From Nocardia sp. NRRL S-836 (GTDB lineage: Bacteria > Actinomycetota > Actinomycetes > Mycobacteriales > Pseudonocardiaceae): a stretch of DNA of 64,000 nucleotides. The stretch is taken from assembly GCF_001279525.1 (NCBI RefSeq), contig NZ_LGDY01000069.1, positions 124,001-188,000 on the forward strand, read 5' to 3'. Position numbers and translations under genes: made by a program. Below the pieces are notes generated by a model, which worked only from the letters and a program-made list of their open reading frames with translations, did no database searches and had not been told where the DNA came from. Positions 36,493 through 45,051 of this stretch are shown piece after piece (positions within the stretch are counted from its first letter, which is position 1; every line of letters begins with the position of its first letter).

Positions 36493-37092
36493 ATGCACCG
36501 CAGGTTCCGCTTCGCCGCTCTGCTCACGACCGCGCTGACAGCTCTGGCCCTGACCGCGGCGCCCGCCACCGCGGCCACCGGTCCGAACACCACGACGGGT
36601 GTGCCCGGCCCGTCGAAGTCCAACTCCGCCGTCCAGGCCCCGGCACTGCCTGACCCGCTCCGCGCGCAAGCGGCGAGAACCGTCTGTCTCAACGCGCACC
36701 TGGCGGGCACCGGCTGGCAGGGCTGGGTGTGCGCGAGCGACGGTGTGGGCGCGCTCGTCGGCACGACCGGCCAGTCCCGGCAGATGGAGGCGCTCGCCGT
36801 GTCCTCCGCGGGCACCGGCGGCTTCTGCACTCAGGCGCACGTCGGCGGTCTGGGCTGGCTGAGCCAGGTCTGCGTGGCCGACGGCAACGTCGGCGTCGTG
36901 GGCACCACCGGCCAGGGCCGCGCGATCGAGGCGCTCGGCCTCGGCGCACCGGCGGCCACCACCTGCGCCAACGCCCACCTGTCCGGCACCGGCTGGCAGG
37001 GTGCGACCTGCGCCGGACCGACCGTCGTCGCGCTCGTCGGCACGACCGGGCAGTCCCGGCAGATGGAGGCGCTGGTCGCCGCCGTCGGCTGA
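36493..37092 (+). CDS. Secreted protein with three ChW (hydrophobic-W) repeats
   Basis: The 199-residue product has a signal peptide (to about A-T-A-A, residue 28) and three repeats of about 43 residues from 63, each with A-H-x-x-G-x-G-W, then C, then G-T-T-G-Q-x-R-x-M/I-E-A-L. This is the ChW repeat, best known from clostridia, where it is linked to cell-surface or carbohydrate contacts. Paired cysteines in each repeat are unusual and may form disulfides. AAAGGAGAT precedes the ATG. It sits inside the sterol cluster without evident functional link, ending at a strong hairpin. Confidence 0.85.
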   Translation: MHRRFRFAALLTTALTALALTAAPATAATGPNTTTGVPGPSKSNSAVQAPALPDPLRAQAARTVCLNAHLAGTGWQGWVCASDGVGALVGTTGQSRQMEALAVSSAGTGGFCTQAHVGGLGWLSQVCVADGNVGVVGTTGQGRAIEALGLGAPAATTCANAHLSGTGWQGATCAGPTVVALVGTTGQSRQMEALVAAVG

Positions 37093-37104
37093 GCTGAGCG
37101 AACC

Positions 37105-37135
37105 GGTGTGGGGCCTGGCATCCAGGCCCCACACC
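37105..37135. terminator. Perfect 14-bp hairpin, bidirectional terminator
   Basis: GGTGTGGGGCCTGG (37105-37118) pairs fully with 37122-37135 around the loop CAT. It lies between the convergent ChW gene and kstD. No U-tract follows, as is common in actinobacteria. Confidence 0.85.
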
Positions 37136-37136
37136 G

Positions 37137-38843
37137 CTAGATGTCGTTCGCCGCGATGTACCCGAACGTCATGGCGGGCCCGATGGTCGACCCGGCACCG
37201 GCGTAGCTGCGGCCCATCACGGCCGAGCTGACGTTGCCCGCCGCGTACAGCCCCGGGATCACCGACCCGTCCGGGCGCAGCACCCGTGCGCGCGCATCGG
37301 TGACCATGCCGCCCTTGGTGCCGAGGTCGCCGGGCACGATCTTGAACGCGTAGAACGGTGGCGCCCACAGCGGCGCGAGGCACGAGTTCGGGATGACCGC
37401 CGGGTCGGTGTAGTAGTGGTCGTAGGCGCTGTCGCCGCGCTGGAAGTCCACGTCCCGGCCGGTGAACGCCTGGTTGTTGAACCGGCTCACGGTGGCCTTC
37501 AACGCCGGGCCCGGCACGCCGATCGCCGACGCCAGGCCGTCCAGCGACCAGTTCTTCACCACCGCACCGGCCTGGTACCACGGGTCCGGCAGCGGCAGCG
37601 CGGGTGCGACGTCGGCGAACAGGTACCGGTTGCGGTAGTTCTGGTCGACCACCAGCCACGCCGGGATGCACGGTGCCGCCGGGTTCTTGTCGTACATGAC
37701 GTGCACGACGTCGCTGTAGGGCGCGGCCTCGTTGACGAACCGCTGCCCGGCCTGGTTGATCATCAGGCCGCCCGGCAGGGTGCGTTCGGCCAGGCAGAAG
37801 TACGGCGCGCCGGGCACCGGGATCGCGGGGCCCCACCAGGCGTCGTCCATCAGGTCGAACGCCGCGCCGAGCCGCTGGCCCGCGCGGTGGCCGTCACCGG
37901 TGTTCTCCTTTGCGCCCACGGTCCACTGCGTGCCGATCGGCTGGCGCTGGTACTGCGCGCGCATCGCTTCGTTGTGCTCGAAGCCGCCCGAGCCCATGAT
38001 CACGCCACGGCGTGCCCTCACCAGGCCGCGCGAGGTCACGACACCGCGCACGGCGCCGTTCACCACGTGCAGGTCCTCCAGCGGCGTGTTCAGCCACACC
38101 GGCACGCCCGCCCGCATCAGGCCCACCCGCAGCGCACCGGCCAGCGACTGGCCCATCGTCAACGGCTTCTGGCCGGCCAGCGCCGCCGCCGTGCCGCGCG
38201 CCAACGCGGCCGCGGCCGTCGCGGCACCCTTGGCGTTGACCAGGGCCAGTGCGAGCCACTTGTAGTCGGCGCTGAAGATGACCATGCCGGGCGGCACGGC
38301 GAGGTAGGGCGGGTTCAGGTTCGCGAGCTCGGCGCCGAGCTGGTTGCCGTCGAACACGTCCGGCTCGATCGACCGGCCGCGTGCGATGCCGCCGGGGTAC
38401 TCCGGGTAGTAGTCGCTGTAGCCGTCCATGTACCGGAAGCGCAGCGGGCTGTTGCGCAGCACGAACGAGATCATCCGCGGCCCGGCGCTCAGGTAGGCCT
38501 GCTGGCGGGCCAGCGGGATGTCGCCGACGACGGCCGAGAGGTACTGCGCGGCCTTCGCCGGGGTGTCCGGCACCCCGGCGGCGAGGATCACCTCGTTGTT
38601 CGGGATCCAGATGCCGGCGCCGGAGCGTGCGGCGGAGCCACCGAACGTCGGCGCCTTCTCCACCACCACGACGCTCAGCCCGCGCTTGGCGGCGGTCAGC
38701 GCGGCGGTCATCCCCGCCGCACCCGAGCCGACGACGACCACGTCGTACTCACCGAGGTCCGCTCCGGCGGTTCCGGTGCGCACGAGTCCCGAGGCCAGCG
38801 CGAGACCGGCTCCGGCCAGCACCTGACGGCGGTTCAACGTCAT
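37137..38843 (-). CDS. kstD: 3-ketosteroid delta1-dehydrogenase KstD with Tat-type signal
   Basis: The 568-residue flavoprotein has the FAD motif G-S-G-A-A-G (39-44) and E62, and a C-terminal S-Y-A-G-A-G-S-T-I-G-P-A-M-T-F-G-Y segment. Y547 and G551 align with Tyr487/Gly491 of Rhodococcus KstD1. It introduces the 1,2 double bond in ring A. The first 28 residues, N-R-R-Q-V-L then a hydrophobic run and A-G-A, look like a twin-arginine export signal, which cytosolic KstDs lack. ATG at 38843 overlaps the PPOX stop (ATGA). It is third in an operon driven from the KstR site at 40810. Confidence 0.88.
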   Translation of the reverse strand: MTLNRRQVLAGAGLALASGLVRTGTAGADLGEYDVVVVGSGAAGMTAALTAAKRGLSVVVVEKAPTFGGSAARSGAGIWIPNNEVILAAGVPDTPAKAAQYLSAVVGDIPLARQQAYLSAGPRMISFVLRNSPLRFRYMDGYSDYYPEYPGGIARGRSIEPDVFDGNQLGAELANLNPPYLAVPPGMVIFSADYKWLALALVNAKGAATAAAALARGTAAALAGQKPLTMGQSLAGALRVGLMRAGVPVWLNTPLEDLHVVNGAVRGVVTSRGLVRARRGVIMGSGGFEHNEAMRAQYQRQPIGTQWTVGAKENTGDGHRAGQRLGAAFDLMDDAWWGPAIPVPGAPYFCLAERTLPGGLMINQAGQRFVNEAAPYSDVVHVMYDKNPAAPCIPAWLVVDQNYRNRYLFADVAPALPLPDPWYQAGAVVKNWSLDGLASAIGVPGPALKATVSRFNNQAFTGRDVDFQRGDSAYDHYYTDPAVIPNSCLAPLWAPPFYAFKIVPGDLGTKGGMVTDARARVLRPDGSVIPGLYAAGNVSSAVMGRSYAGAGSTIGPAMTFGYIAANDI

Positions 38844-39295
38844 GGGGTCACTCCCGACATCAGCTTGCGGTGGTCCCAGCTGGCCGTCCGGCTCGGACGG
38901 AAGATCACGGCGACGCGGCGGGACATCGCCTTGCGCAGGGCGTCCCGCTCGGCGTCGGACGAGCCGACCTCGCCGAAGTTCCGCGCCACCACCGCGTCGA
39001 CCACGCGACCCAGGTCCGGCGTGAACTCGGCGACGCCCTCCATGTGCACGCCGCGCAGCTGGTCGTAGGTCTCCCCCGCCTCGGCGAGCACGCTGCACCG
39101 CGGGTCGCGCCGCAGGTTCACGACCTTCTGCGACCTGCGGTCGGTGCAGAACACGATCTCGCCGTCCAGCCACGCGAACCACATCGGTGCGAGGTGCGGC
39201 AGGCCCTCCCGCCCGATGGTCGCCACGACCAGCGTCCGCTGCCCGGCCAGGAACGCCTCGACCTCGGCGGGCGTCATCTTGATCAGATCACGCAC
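38840..39295 (-). CDS. PPOX-class (split-barrel FMN/F420-type) protein
   Basis: The 151-residue product has the pyridoxamine 5'-phosphate oxidase-like split barrel: R-T-L-V-V-A-T, G-L-P-H-L-A-P-M-W-F and a C-terminal R-P-S-R-T-A-S-W-D-H-R-K. Such proteins use FMN or F420. GTG at 39295 is chosen for GAGGGACC just upstream; it overlaps the fadD stop by 8 bases. Its role beside KstD and an acyl-CoA ligase is unknown. Confidence 0.8.
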   Translation of the reverse strand: MRDLIKMTPAEVEAFLAGQRTLVVATIGREGLPHLAPMWFAWLDGEIVFCTDRRSQKVVNLRRDPRCSVLAEAGETYDQLRGVHMEGVAEFTPDLGRVVDAVVARNFGEVGSSDAERDALRKAMSRRVAVIFRPSRTASWDHRKLMSGVTP

Positions 39296-40799
39296 GGTCC
39301 CTCAGCTTCCGCTTGTACAGCTTGCCGTTGGGGTCACGGGGCAGCTCGGCGAGGTACTCGATCGTGCGCGGCAGCTTGAACCTCGCGAGCCGGGTCCGGG
39401 CGAACGCCAGCAGCTCGTCGGTGAGCTCCTGACCGGGCTCCACACCGTCGACCGGCTGCACGACCGCCTTGATCTCCTCGCCCCAGTCCGGGTGCGGCAC
39501 ACCGAACACCGCCACGTCCGCGACCTTGGGGTGGCACACCAGCTCGCCCTCGATCTCCGCCGGGTAGATGTTCACGCCACCGGAGATGATCATGTCGTTC
39601 TTGCGGTCGCACAGGAACAGGTAGCCGTCCTCGTCCAGATAGCCGATGTCCTGCAACGTGAACAGCTTGCCGACCCGCGCGGCCCGCGTCTTCTCGGCGT
39701 CCCCGTGGTACTCGAACGTCGCGTCGCCCATCCGCATGTACACCAGGCCGCGTTCGCCCGCGGGCAGCTCGTTGCCCTCCTCGTCGAGGATCTTGATCTC
39801 GGAGGTGGGCCACGGCAGGCCGACCGATCCGGGTTTGCGCAGCCACTCCTGCGCGCTGATCGCCGTGCCGCCGCCCTCGGTCGCCGCGTAGTACTCGATC
39901 ACGACCGGCCCCCACCAGTCGAGCATCCTGCGCTTCACCTCGACCGGGCACGGCGCCGCGCCGTGGATCATCGCGCGCAACGACGACAGGTCGTACCCGG
40001 TCCTCACCTCGTCCGGCAGCGCGAGCAGCCGGTGGAACTGGGTCGGCACCATGTGGCTGTGGGTGACCCCGTGCCGTTCGATCAGCCGCAGCATCTCCTC
40101 GGGGTCCCAGTGGTCCATCAGCACGGTCGTGTGCCCGAGCTGGAGGGAGATCACGACGAAGTTCAGCACCGCCGTGTGGTAGAGCGGCGACCCGCACAGG
40201 TGCACGTGCCCGTCGAACGGGCGGATGCCGAAGATGCCGAAGAACCACTGCGCGGAGCCGGGAACGACGTCCGGGTCCGCGCCGGTCAACGGCCTGCGCA
40301 CGCCCTTGGGCCGCCCGGTCGTGCCGGAGGTGTAGAGCATCGGCGACCCGGTCGTGCGGACGTCCGGCCGGCCCTCCTCGCCGTCGCCGAGGACGTCGAG
40401 CGGCTGGAAGCCGTCGATCTCGCCGACGGAGAACTTCGCCTCCGGCGGCAGGTCCGCGGCGGCTTGCGCCGCGGCGGCGGCGAACCGCTCGTGCGCGACG
40501 AACGCCTTGGCGCCGCTGTCCTGCACGAGGTAGGCCACCTCGGCGCCGGTCAGGTGCCAGTTCGCCATCACGACGTAGAGGCCGGTCTGGTAGGCGGCGA
40601 AGTACACCGCCACGAGCTCGGCGCTGTTGGGCAGCATCAGCACGATGCTGTCGCCCGGTGCCAGGCCCAGTGACTGGAACCCGCGGCCGTACCGATTCGC
40701 GGCGGCCGCGAGCTCCCGGTAGGTGAGCTGACGACCGTCCGGATCGACCAGCGCGGTCAGGTCCGGCTGCTCCGACGCGATGTTCCAGAGTCCTACCAC
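39288..40799 (-). CDS. FadD-type acyl-CoA synthetase
   Basis: The 503-residue enzyme has Y-T-S-G-T-T-G-R-P-K-G-V (156-167), Y-A-A-T-E-G-G-G and C-terminal D-P-N-G-K-L-Y-K. I do not assign it to a named FadD; it differs from FadD19 and FadD3. A perfect KstR site lies 11 bases before the GTG, so it is a steroid-regulon ligase, perhaps for a bile acid or a late side-chain acid. The site's closeness suggests a short leader or leaderless message. Confidence 0.85.
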   Translation of the reverse strand: MVGLWNIASEQPDLTALVDPDGRQLTYRELAAAANRYGRGFQSLGLAPGDSIVLMLPNSAELVAVYFAAYQTGLYVVMANWHLTGAEVAYLVQDSGAKAFVAHERFAAAAAQAAADLPPEAKFSVGEIDGFQPLDVLGDGEEGRPDVRTTGSPMLYTSGTTGRPKGVRRPLTGADPDVVPGSAQWFFGIFGIRPFDGHVHLCGSPLYHTAVLNFVVISLQLGHTTVLMDHWDPEEMLRLIERHGVTHSHMVPTQFHRLLALPDEVRTGYDLSSLRAMIHGAAPCPVEVKRRMLDWWGPVVIEYYAATEGGGTAISAQEWLRKPGSVGLPWPTSEIKILDEEGNELPAGERGLVYMRMGDATFEYHGDAEKTRAARVGKLFTLQDIGYLDEDGYLFLCDRKNDMIISGGVNIYPAEIEGELVCHPKVADVAVFGVPHPDWGEEIKAVVQPVDGVEPGQELTDELLAFARTRLARFKLPRTIEYLAELPRDPNGKLYKRKLRDRA

Positions 40800-40809
40800 C
40801 CCCTCAAAA

Positions 40810-40823
40810 TAGAACGCGTTTCA
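40810..40823. promoter_or_regulatory. KstR-type operator upstream of fadD-PPOX-kstD operon
   Basis: TAGAACGCGTTTCA fits TnnAACnnGTTnnA at every fixed position. It lies just upstream of the GTG at 40799 and downstream of the LLM gene stop at 40825. Confidence 0.85.
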
Positions 40824-40824
40824 C

Positions 40825-41853
40825 TTACTGACAAGCCTCTGCGACGGCCTTGATCGAGGCGGTGTCGCGGCACCCGACGAGCAGTTGGGTGACACCGGCC
40901 GCCTCCCACCGGGCGACCTCCGCGCGCACCTCCTCGGCACTGCCGACAATGCTGATCTCGCGCACCAACTCGTCCGGAACCACCTGTGCGGCCTCGTCCT
41001 TGCGCCCTGCCTGGTAGAGCCTCGTGACGTCCGCGACGACCTCGCCGTATCCCATGCGGGTGAACACCTCGGCGTGGAAGTTCATGCCGGGCGCGCCCAT
41101 TCCGCCGATGTACAAAGCCACGAACGGCTTCAGGAACCCGCGCACGGTCACCGGGTCGTCGGTCACGACCACCTGGCAGGTCGCGGCGACCTCGAGGTCC
41201 GCCCTGCTCCGGCCGGACTTCGCGAGACCCTCGTCCAGCCACTCGTCGTACATGCCGGCGAGCCTGGGCGCGTAGTAGATCGCGAGCCACCCGTCGGCGA
41301 TCTCCGCCGCCAGCGAGACGTTCTTCGGCCCCTCGGCGCCCAGCCAGATCGGCAGGTCGGCGCGCAGCGGGTGGGTGATGGGCTTGAGCGGCTTGCCCAG
41401 ACCGAGCGCACCGGGGCCCCGGTAGGGCAACGGGTGGTGGGGACCGTCGTTGACCACCGGCGCATCACGGGCCAGGACCTGACGCAGGATCGAGAGATAT
41501 TCCCTGGTCCTGGCAAGGGGTTTCGCGAACGGCTGCCCGTACCAGCCCTCGACGACCTGCGGCCCGGAGACGCCCAGCCCGAGGACGAACCGCCCGCCGG
41601 ACAGGTGGTCCAAAGTCAACGCGTGCATCGCGCACGCGGCCGGTGTGCGTGCGGACATCTGCACGACCGACGTGCCGAGCCGGACCCGTCGCGTGGCCGA
41701 TCCCCACCACGCCAGCGGGGTGAACGCGTCGGAGCCCCAGGCCTCCGCGGCGAACACCGCGTCGAACCCGCACTCCTCCGCCGCCGCCACGAGGTCGGCG
41801 GCGTTCGCGGGCGGCGCAGCGCCCCAGTAGCCGAGCTGCAGACCGAGCTTCAT
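40825..41853 (-). CDS. LLM-class F420-dependent oxidoreductase (Rv3520c-like)
   Basis: The 342-residue TIM-barrel protein has the LLM features L-G-Y-W-G, H-L-S-G-G-R-F-V-L-G-L-G-V-S and D-G-W-L-A-I. It matches Rv3520c in type and neighbourhood, being divergent from a DUF35-ltp4-ltp3 operon. F420 use is expected from the family, but flavin use is possible. A KstR-like site lies 23 bases before the ATG. The steroid substrate is unknown. Confidence 0.82.
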   Translation of the reverse strand: MKLGLQLGYWGAAPPANAADLVAAAEECGFDAVFAAEAWGSDAFTPLAWWGSATRRVRLGTSVVQMSARTPAACAMHALTLDHLSGGRFVLGLGVSGPQVVEGWYGQPFAKPLARTREYLSILRQVLARDAPVVNDGPHHPLPYRGPGALGLGKPLKPITHPLRADLPIWLGAEGPKNVSLAAEIADGWLAIYYAPRLAGMYDEWLDEGLAKSGRSRADLEVAATCQVVVTDDPVTVRGFLKPFVALYIGGMGAPGMNFHAEVFTRMGYGEVVADVTRLYQAGRKDEAAQVVPDELVREISIVGSAEEVRAEVARWEAAGVTQLLVGCRDTASIKAVAEACQ

Positions 41854-41875
41854 GCCGCCATCTTGCCACCATTTC

Positions 41876-41889
41876 GAGAACCTGTTTCA
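41876..41889. promoter_or_regulatory. KstR-type operator between LLM gene and DUF35-ltp4-ltp3 operon
   Basis: GAGAACCTGTTTCA fits TnnAACnnGTTnnA except for the first base. It lies 23 bases from the leftward start at 41853 and 10 bases before the GTG at 41899. Confidence 0.75.
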
Positions 41890-41898
41890 CTTTGATCT

Positions 41899-42843
41899 GT
41901 GCCTAAGCCCCTGAGTGCTCCGCTGGACGTGGGCTTCGACTACACGCGCTCCACCGGACCCACGCTCGGCCGTTTCCTCTCCGACCTCCGCCGCAGGAAG
42001 GTCACCGGCATCCGCGGCGCGGACGGCCGCGTGCACGTGCCTCCGCTGGAGTACGACCCGGTGACCGCGCAACGGCTCACCGAGTTCGTCGGCGTGGCCT
42101 CGACGGGGGTCGTGCGCGGCTGGTCGTGGATCCCGGAACCGTTGGAAGGCCAGCCGCTGGACCGCCCGTTCGCGTGGGCGCTGATCCAGCTCGACGGCGC
42201 GGACACGGCGTTGCTGCACGCCGTCGACGCCGGATCGCCCGACCGCATGTCGACCGGCGCGCGCGTGCGGGTGCGTTGGCGTGACGACCGCGTCGGCGCG
42301 ATCACCGACATCGCGTGCTTCGAACTGTCCGACGAGCCGGGCGCCGAGCCGGTCGAGGCCGACGACGTCACCATGGTCACCACGCCGGTGCACCTGCACT
42401 ACACGCACTCCGCGTCACCGACGGAGAACCCGTTCCTGCGCGGACTGATGGAGGGTCGGCTGATCGCGCAGCGCTGCCCGGCGTGCGAGAAGGTCTACTT
42501 CCCGCCACGGCCGGCGTGCCCCACCGACGGCGTGCCCACCATGGACCCGGTCGAGCTGTCCGACCGCGGCACGATCACGACGTTCTGCGTGGTCAACGTG
42601 CCGTTCCTGGGCCAGCGGATCCCGCCGCCGTACGTGTCGGCGTACGTGCTGCTCGACGGCGCGGACATCCCGTTCCTGCACCTGCTGCTGGGCGTGGCGC
42701 CCGAGGACGTGCGGATGGGCATGCGGGTCGAGGCGGTGTGGAAGCCGCGCGCCGAGTGGGGCCCGACGATGCAGAACATCGACCACTTCAAGCCCTCCGG
42801 TGAGCCGGACGCGCCGTTCGACTCCTACTCCCAGCACCTGTGA
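41899..42843 (+). CDS. Duplicated DUF35 OB-fold protein, Ltp3/Ltp4 partner (Rv3521-like)
   Basis: The 314-residue product has two DUF35-type halves. The N-terminal OB-like half (about 45-145) lacks metal ligands; the second half carries C-P-A-C and a third Cys in C-P-T-D (a rubredoxin-like ribbon), followed by G-T-I-T-T-F-C-V-V. DUF35 proteins assemble with thiolase-like Ltp aldolases (as ChsH2-DUF35 does with Ltp2). Its position before ltp4 and ltp3 supports the same role. GTG at 41899 lies 10 bases from the KstR site. Confidence 0.82.
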   Translation: MPKPLSAPLDVGFDYTRSTGPTLGRFLSDLRRRKVTGIRGADGRVHVPPLEYDPVTAQRLTEFVGVASTGVVRGWSWIPEPLEGQPLDRPFAWALIQLDGADTALLHAVDAGSPDRMSTGARVRVRWRDDRVGAITDIACFELSDEPGAEPVEADDVTMVTTPVHLHYTHSASPTENPFLRGLMEGRLIAQRCPACEKVYFPPRPACPTDGVPTMDPVELSDRGTITTFCVVNVPFLGQRIPPPYVSAYVLLDGADIPFLHLLLGVAPEDVRMGMRVEAVWKPRAEWGPTMQNIDHFKPSGEPDAPFDSYSQHL

Positions 42844-42852
42844 GGGGCCCGC

Positions 42853-43905
42853 ATGCGTGACGTCGCAGTGGTCGGTTTCGCGCAGACACCGTGCGTGCGC
42901 GAGACCGACGGCACCACCAACGGTGTCGAGATGCTGGTGCCGATCTTCCACGAGGTGCTCGGCGGGCTCGGCCTGACGAAGTCCGACATCGGGTTCTGGT
43001 GCTCGGGCTCGTCGGACTACCTGGCGGGGCGGGCGTTCTCGTTCGTGTCCGCCGTGGACGCGATCGGCGCGTTCCCGCCGATCACCGAGTCGCACGTCGA
43101 GATGGACGCGGCGTGGGCGCTGTACGAGGCGTGGGTGAAGTTGCAGTGCGGTGAGGTCGACACGGCGCTGGTCTACGGCTTCGGCAAGTCGTCGGCCGGT
43201 CAGCTGCGGCGGGTGATGGCGATGCAGCTCGACCCGTACGTGGTGGCGCCGCTGTGGCCGGACTCGCTCGGCCTGGCCGGGATCCAGGCGCGGCTGGGCA
43301 TCGAGAACGGGCTGTGGAGCGAACGCGCCATGGCCGAGGTGGCGGCACGCTCCCGTGCGGCGGCGATGTCGAACCCGCTGGCGCAGCTGTCCGGGCCGGT
43401 GTCGCCCGAGGACCTGCTGGACGCACCGTACGTCGCGAACCCGTTGCGGCGCCACGACTGCGCGCCGATCACCGACGGCGCGTCGGCGGTCGTGCTGGCC
43501 GCGGGCGACCGGGCGCGGGAGCTGTGCGAGCGGCCCGCGTGGATCACCGGGTTCGAGCACCGCGTCGACTCGCCGTCGTTCGGCACGCGCGACCTCACCA
43601 CGTCCCCGTCGGCGGTGGCCGCGGGCAAGGCGGCGGGCGTGGACGGCATCGACATGGCCGAGCTGCACGCACCGTTCACCCACCAGGAACTGCTGCTGCG
43701 CCAGGCACTCGGGCTCGGTGACATCACGATCAACCCGTCCGGCGGCGTGCTCGCCGGCAACCCGATGTTCGCGGCCGGGCTGTCCCGCATCGGCGAGGCC
43801 GCGCGCAGGGTGCACGACGGCACGGCCGCCAAGGTGCTCGGGCACGCCACCAGCGGCCCGCTGTTGCAGCAGAACCTGGTCTGCGTGATGGAAGGGCGGG
43901 ACTAG
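42853..43905 (+). CDS. ltp4: Thiolase-like lipid-transfer aldolase subunit Ltp4
   Basis: The 350-residue SCP-x-type thiolase fold has V-G-F-A-Q-T-P near the start and the Ltp signature S-H-V-E-M-D-A-A-W-A where thiolases have the nucleophilic Cys; that Cys is absent. N-P-S-G-G-V-L and G-H-A-T-S-G-P complete the fold. In actinobacteria, Ltp3 and Ltp4 catalyse the retro-aldol cleavage of C24-branched sterol side chains. It corresponds to Rv3522. It sits 9 bases after the DUF35 gene and directly abuts ltp3. Confidence 0.86.
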   Translation: MRDVAVVGFAQTPCVRETDGTTNGVEMLVPIFHEVLGGLGLTKSDIGFWCSGSSDYLAGRAFSFVSAVDAIGAFPPITESHVEMDAAWALYEAWVKLQCGEVDTALVYGFGKSSAGQLRRVMAMQLDPYVVAPLWPDSLGLAGIQARLGIENGLWSERAMAEVAARSRAAAMSNPLAQLSGPVSPEDLLDAPYVANPLRRHDCAPITDGASAVVLAAGDRARELCERPAWITGFEHRVDSPSFGTRDLTTSPSAVAAGKAAGVDGIDMAELHAPFTHQELLLRQALGLGDITINPSGGVLAGNPMFAAGLSRIGEAARRVHDGTAAKVLGHATSGPLLQQNLVCVMEGRD

Positions 43906-45051
43906 ATGCGACCGGCAGCTGTGGTCGGCACCGGCCAGACGCACCACGCCGCGAAACGGCTCGACGTGTCGATGGCCGGCCTGTGCCGCGAGGCCGTCGA
44001 CCGCGCGATGGCCGACGCCGGCGTGGACTGGCCGGACATCGACGCCGTGGTGCTCGGCAAGGCGCCCGACCTGTTCGAGGGCGTGATGATGCCCGAGCTG
44101 TTCCTGGCCGACGCGCTGGGCGCCGTCGGCAAACCGTTGCTGCGCGTGCACACCGCGGGCTCGGTCGGCGGCAGCACGGCGAACGTGGCCGCGTCGCTGG
44201 TGCAGGCCGGTGTGCACCGGCGCGTGCTGGCCGTGGCGTTCGAGAAGCAGTCCGAGTCGAACGCGATGTGGGCGCTGTCCGTGCCGACACCGTTCACCAT
44301 GCCGGTGCACGCCGGGGCCGGCGGGTACTTCGCGCCGCACGTCCGCTCCTACATCCGCCGTTCCGGTGCGCCCGAGCACGTCGGCGCGATAGTCGCAGCC
44401 AAGGACCGCCGCAACGGTGCGCTCAATCCGTACGCCCACTTGAAGCAGCCGGACATCACCGTCGAGTCGGTGCGGGCGTCGCAGATGCTGTGGGACCCGA
44501 TCCGCTACGACGAGACGTGCCCGTCGTCGGACGGTGCCTGCGCCGTCGTGATCTCCGCCGAGCCGACGTCGTCGCGGGCCGCGTGGATCCACGCCACCGC
44601 CATGCGCACCGAGCCGACCACGTTCGCCGGGCGCGACCAGGTCAACCCGAGGGCAGGTCAGGACGCGGCCAGAGCGTTGTGGAAGCAGGCGGGGATCACC
44701 GATCCGCTGTCCGAAGTGGACGCTGCCGAGATCTACGTGCCGTTCTCCTGGTTCGAGCCGATGTGGCTGGAGAACCTGGGGTTCACCGAGGCCGGGCAGG
44801 GCTGGAAGCTCACCGAGGCCGGCGAGACCGAGATCGGCGGGCGGCTGCCGGTGAACCCGAGCGGGGGCGTGCTGTCGTCGAACCCGATCGGCGCGTCCGG
44901 CCTGCTGCGGTTCGCCGAGGCCGCGATGCAGGTCATGGGCACGGCCGGCGACCACCAGGTCGACGGCGCCCGGCGTGCGCTCGGGCACGCGTACGGCGGT
45001 GGTTCGCAGTTCTTCGCCATGTGGGTCGTCGGATCGGAGCAGCCAGCATGA
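43906..45051 (+). CDS. ltp3: Thiolase-like lipid-transfer aldolase subunit Ltp3
   Basis: The 381-residue product begins A-A-V-V-G-T-G-Q-T and has V-H-T-A-G-S-V-G-G-S at the nucleophile elbow without Cys, then N-P-S-G-G-V-L and G-H-A-Y-G-G. It matches Rv3523. It should act with Ltp4 and the DUF35 protein as aldolase for C24-branched side chains. The ATG follows the ltp4 stop immediately, and its stop overlaps the next LLM gene (ATGA). Confidence 0.86.
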   Translation: MRPAAVVGTGQTHHAAKRLDVSMAGLCREAVDRAMADAGVDWPDIDAVVLGKAPDLFEGVMMPELFLADALGAVGKPLLRVHTAGSVGGSTANVAASLVQAGVHRRVLAVAFEKQSESNAMWALSVPTPFTMPVHAGAGGYFAPHVRSYIRRSGAPEHVGAIVAAKDRRNGALNPYAHLKQPDITVESVRASQMLWDPIRYDETCPSSDGACAVVISAEPTSSRAAWIHATAMRTEPTTFAGRDQVNPRAGQDAARALWKQAGITDPLSEVDAAEIYVPFSWFEPMWLENLGFTEAGQGWKLTEAGETEIGGRLPVNPSGGVLSSNPIGASGLLRFAEAAMQVMGTAGDHQVDGARRALGHAYGGGSQFFAMWVVGSEQPA

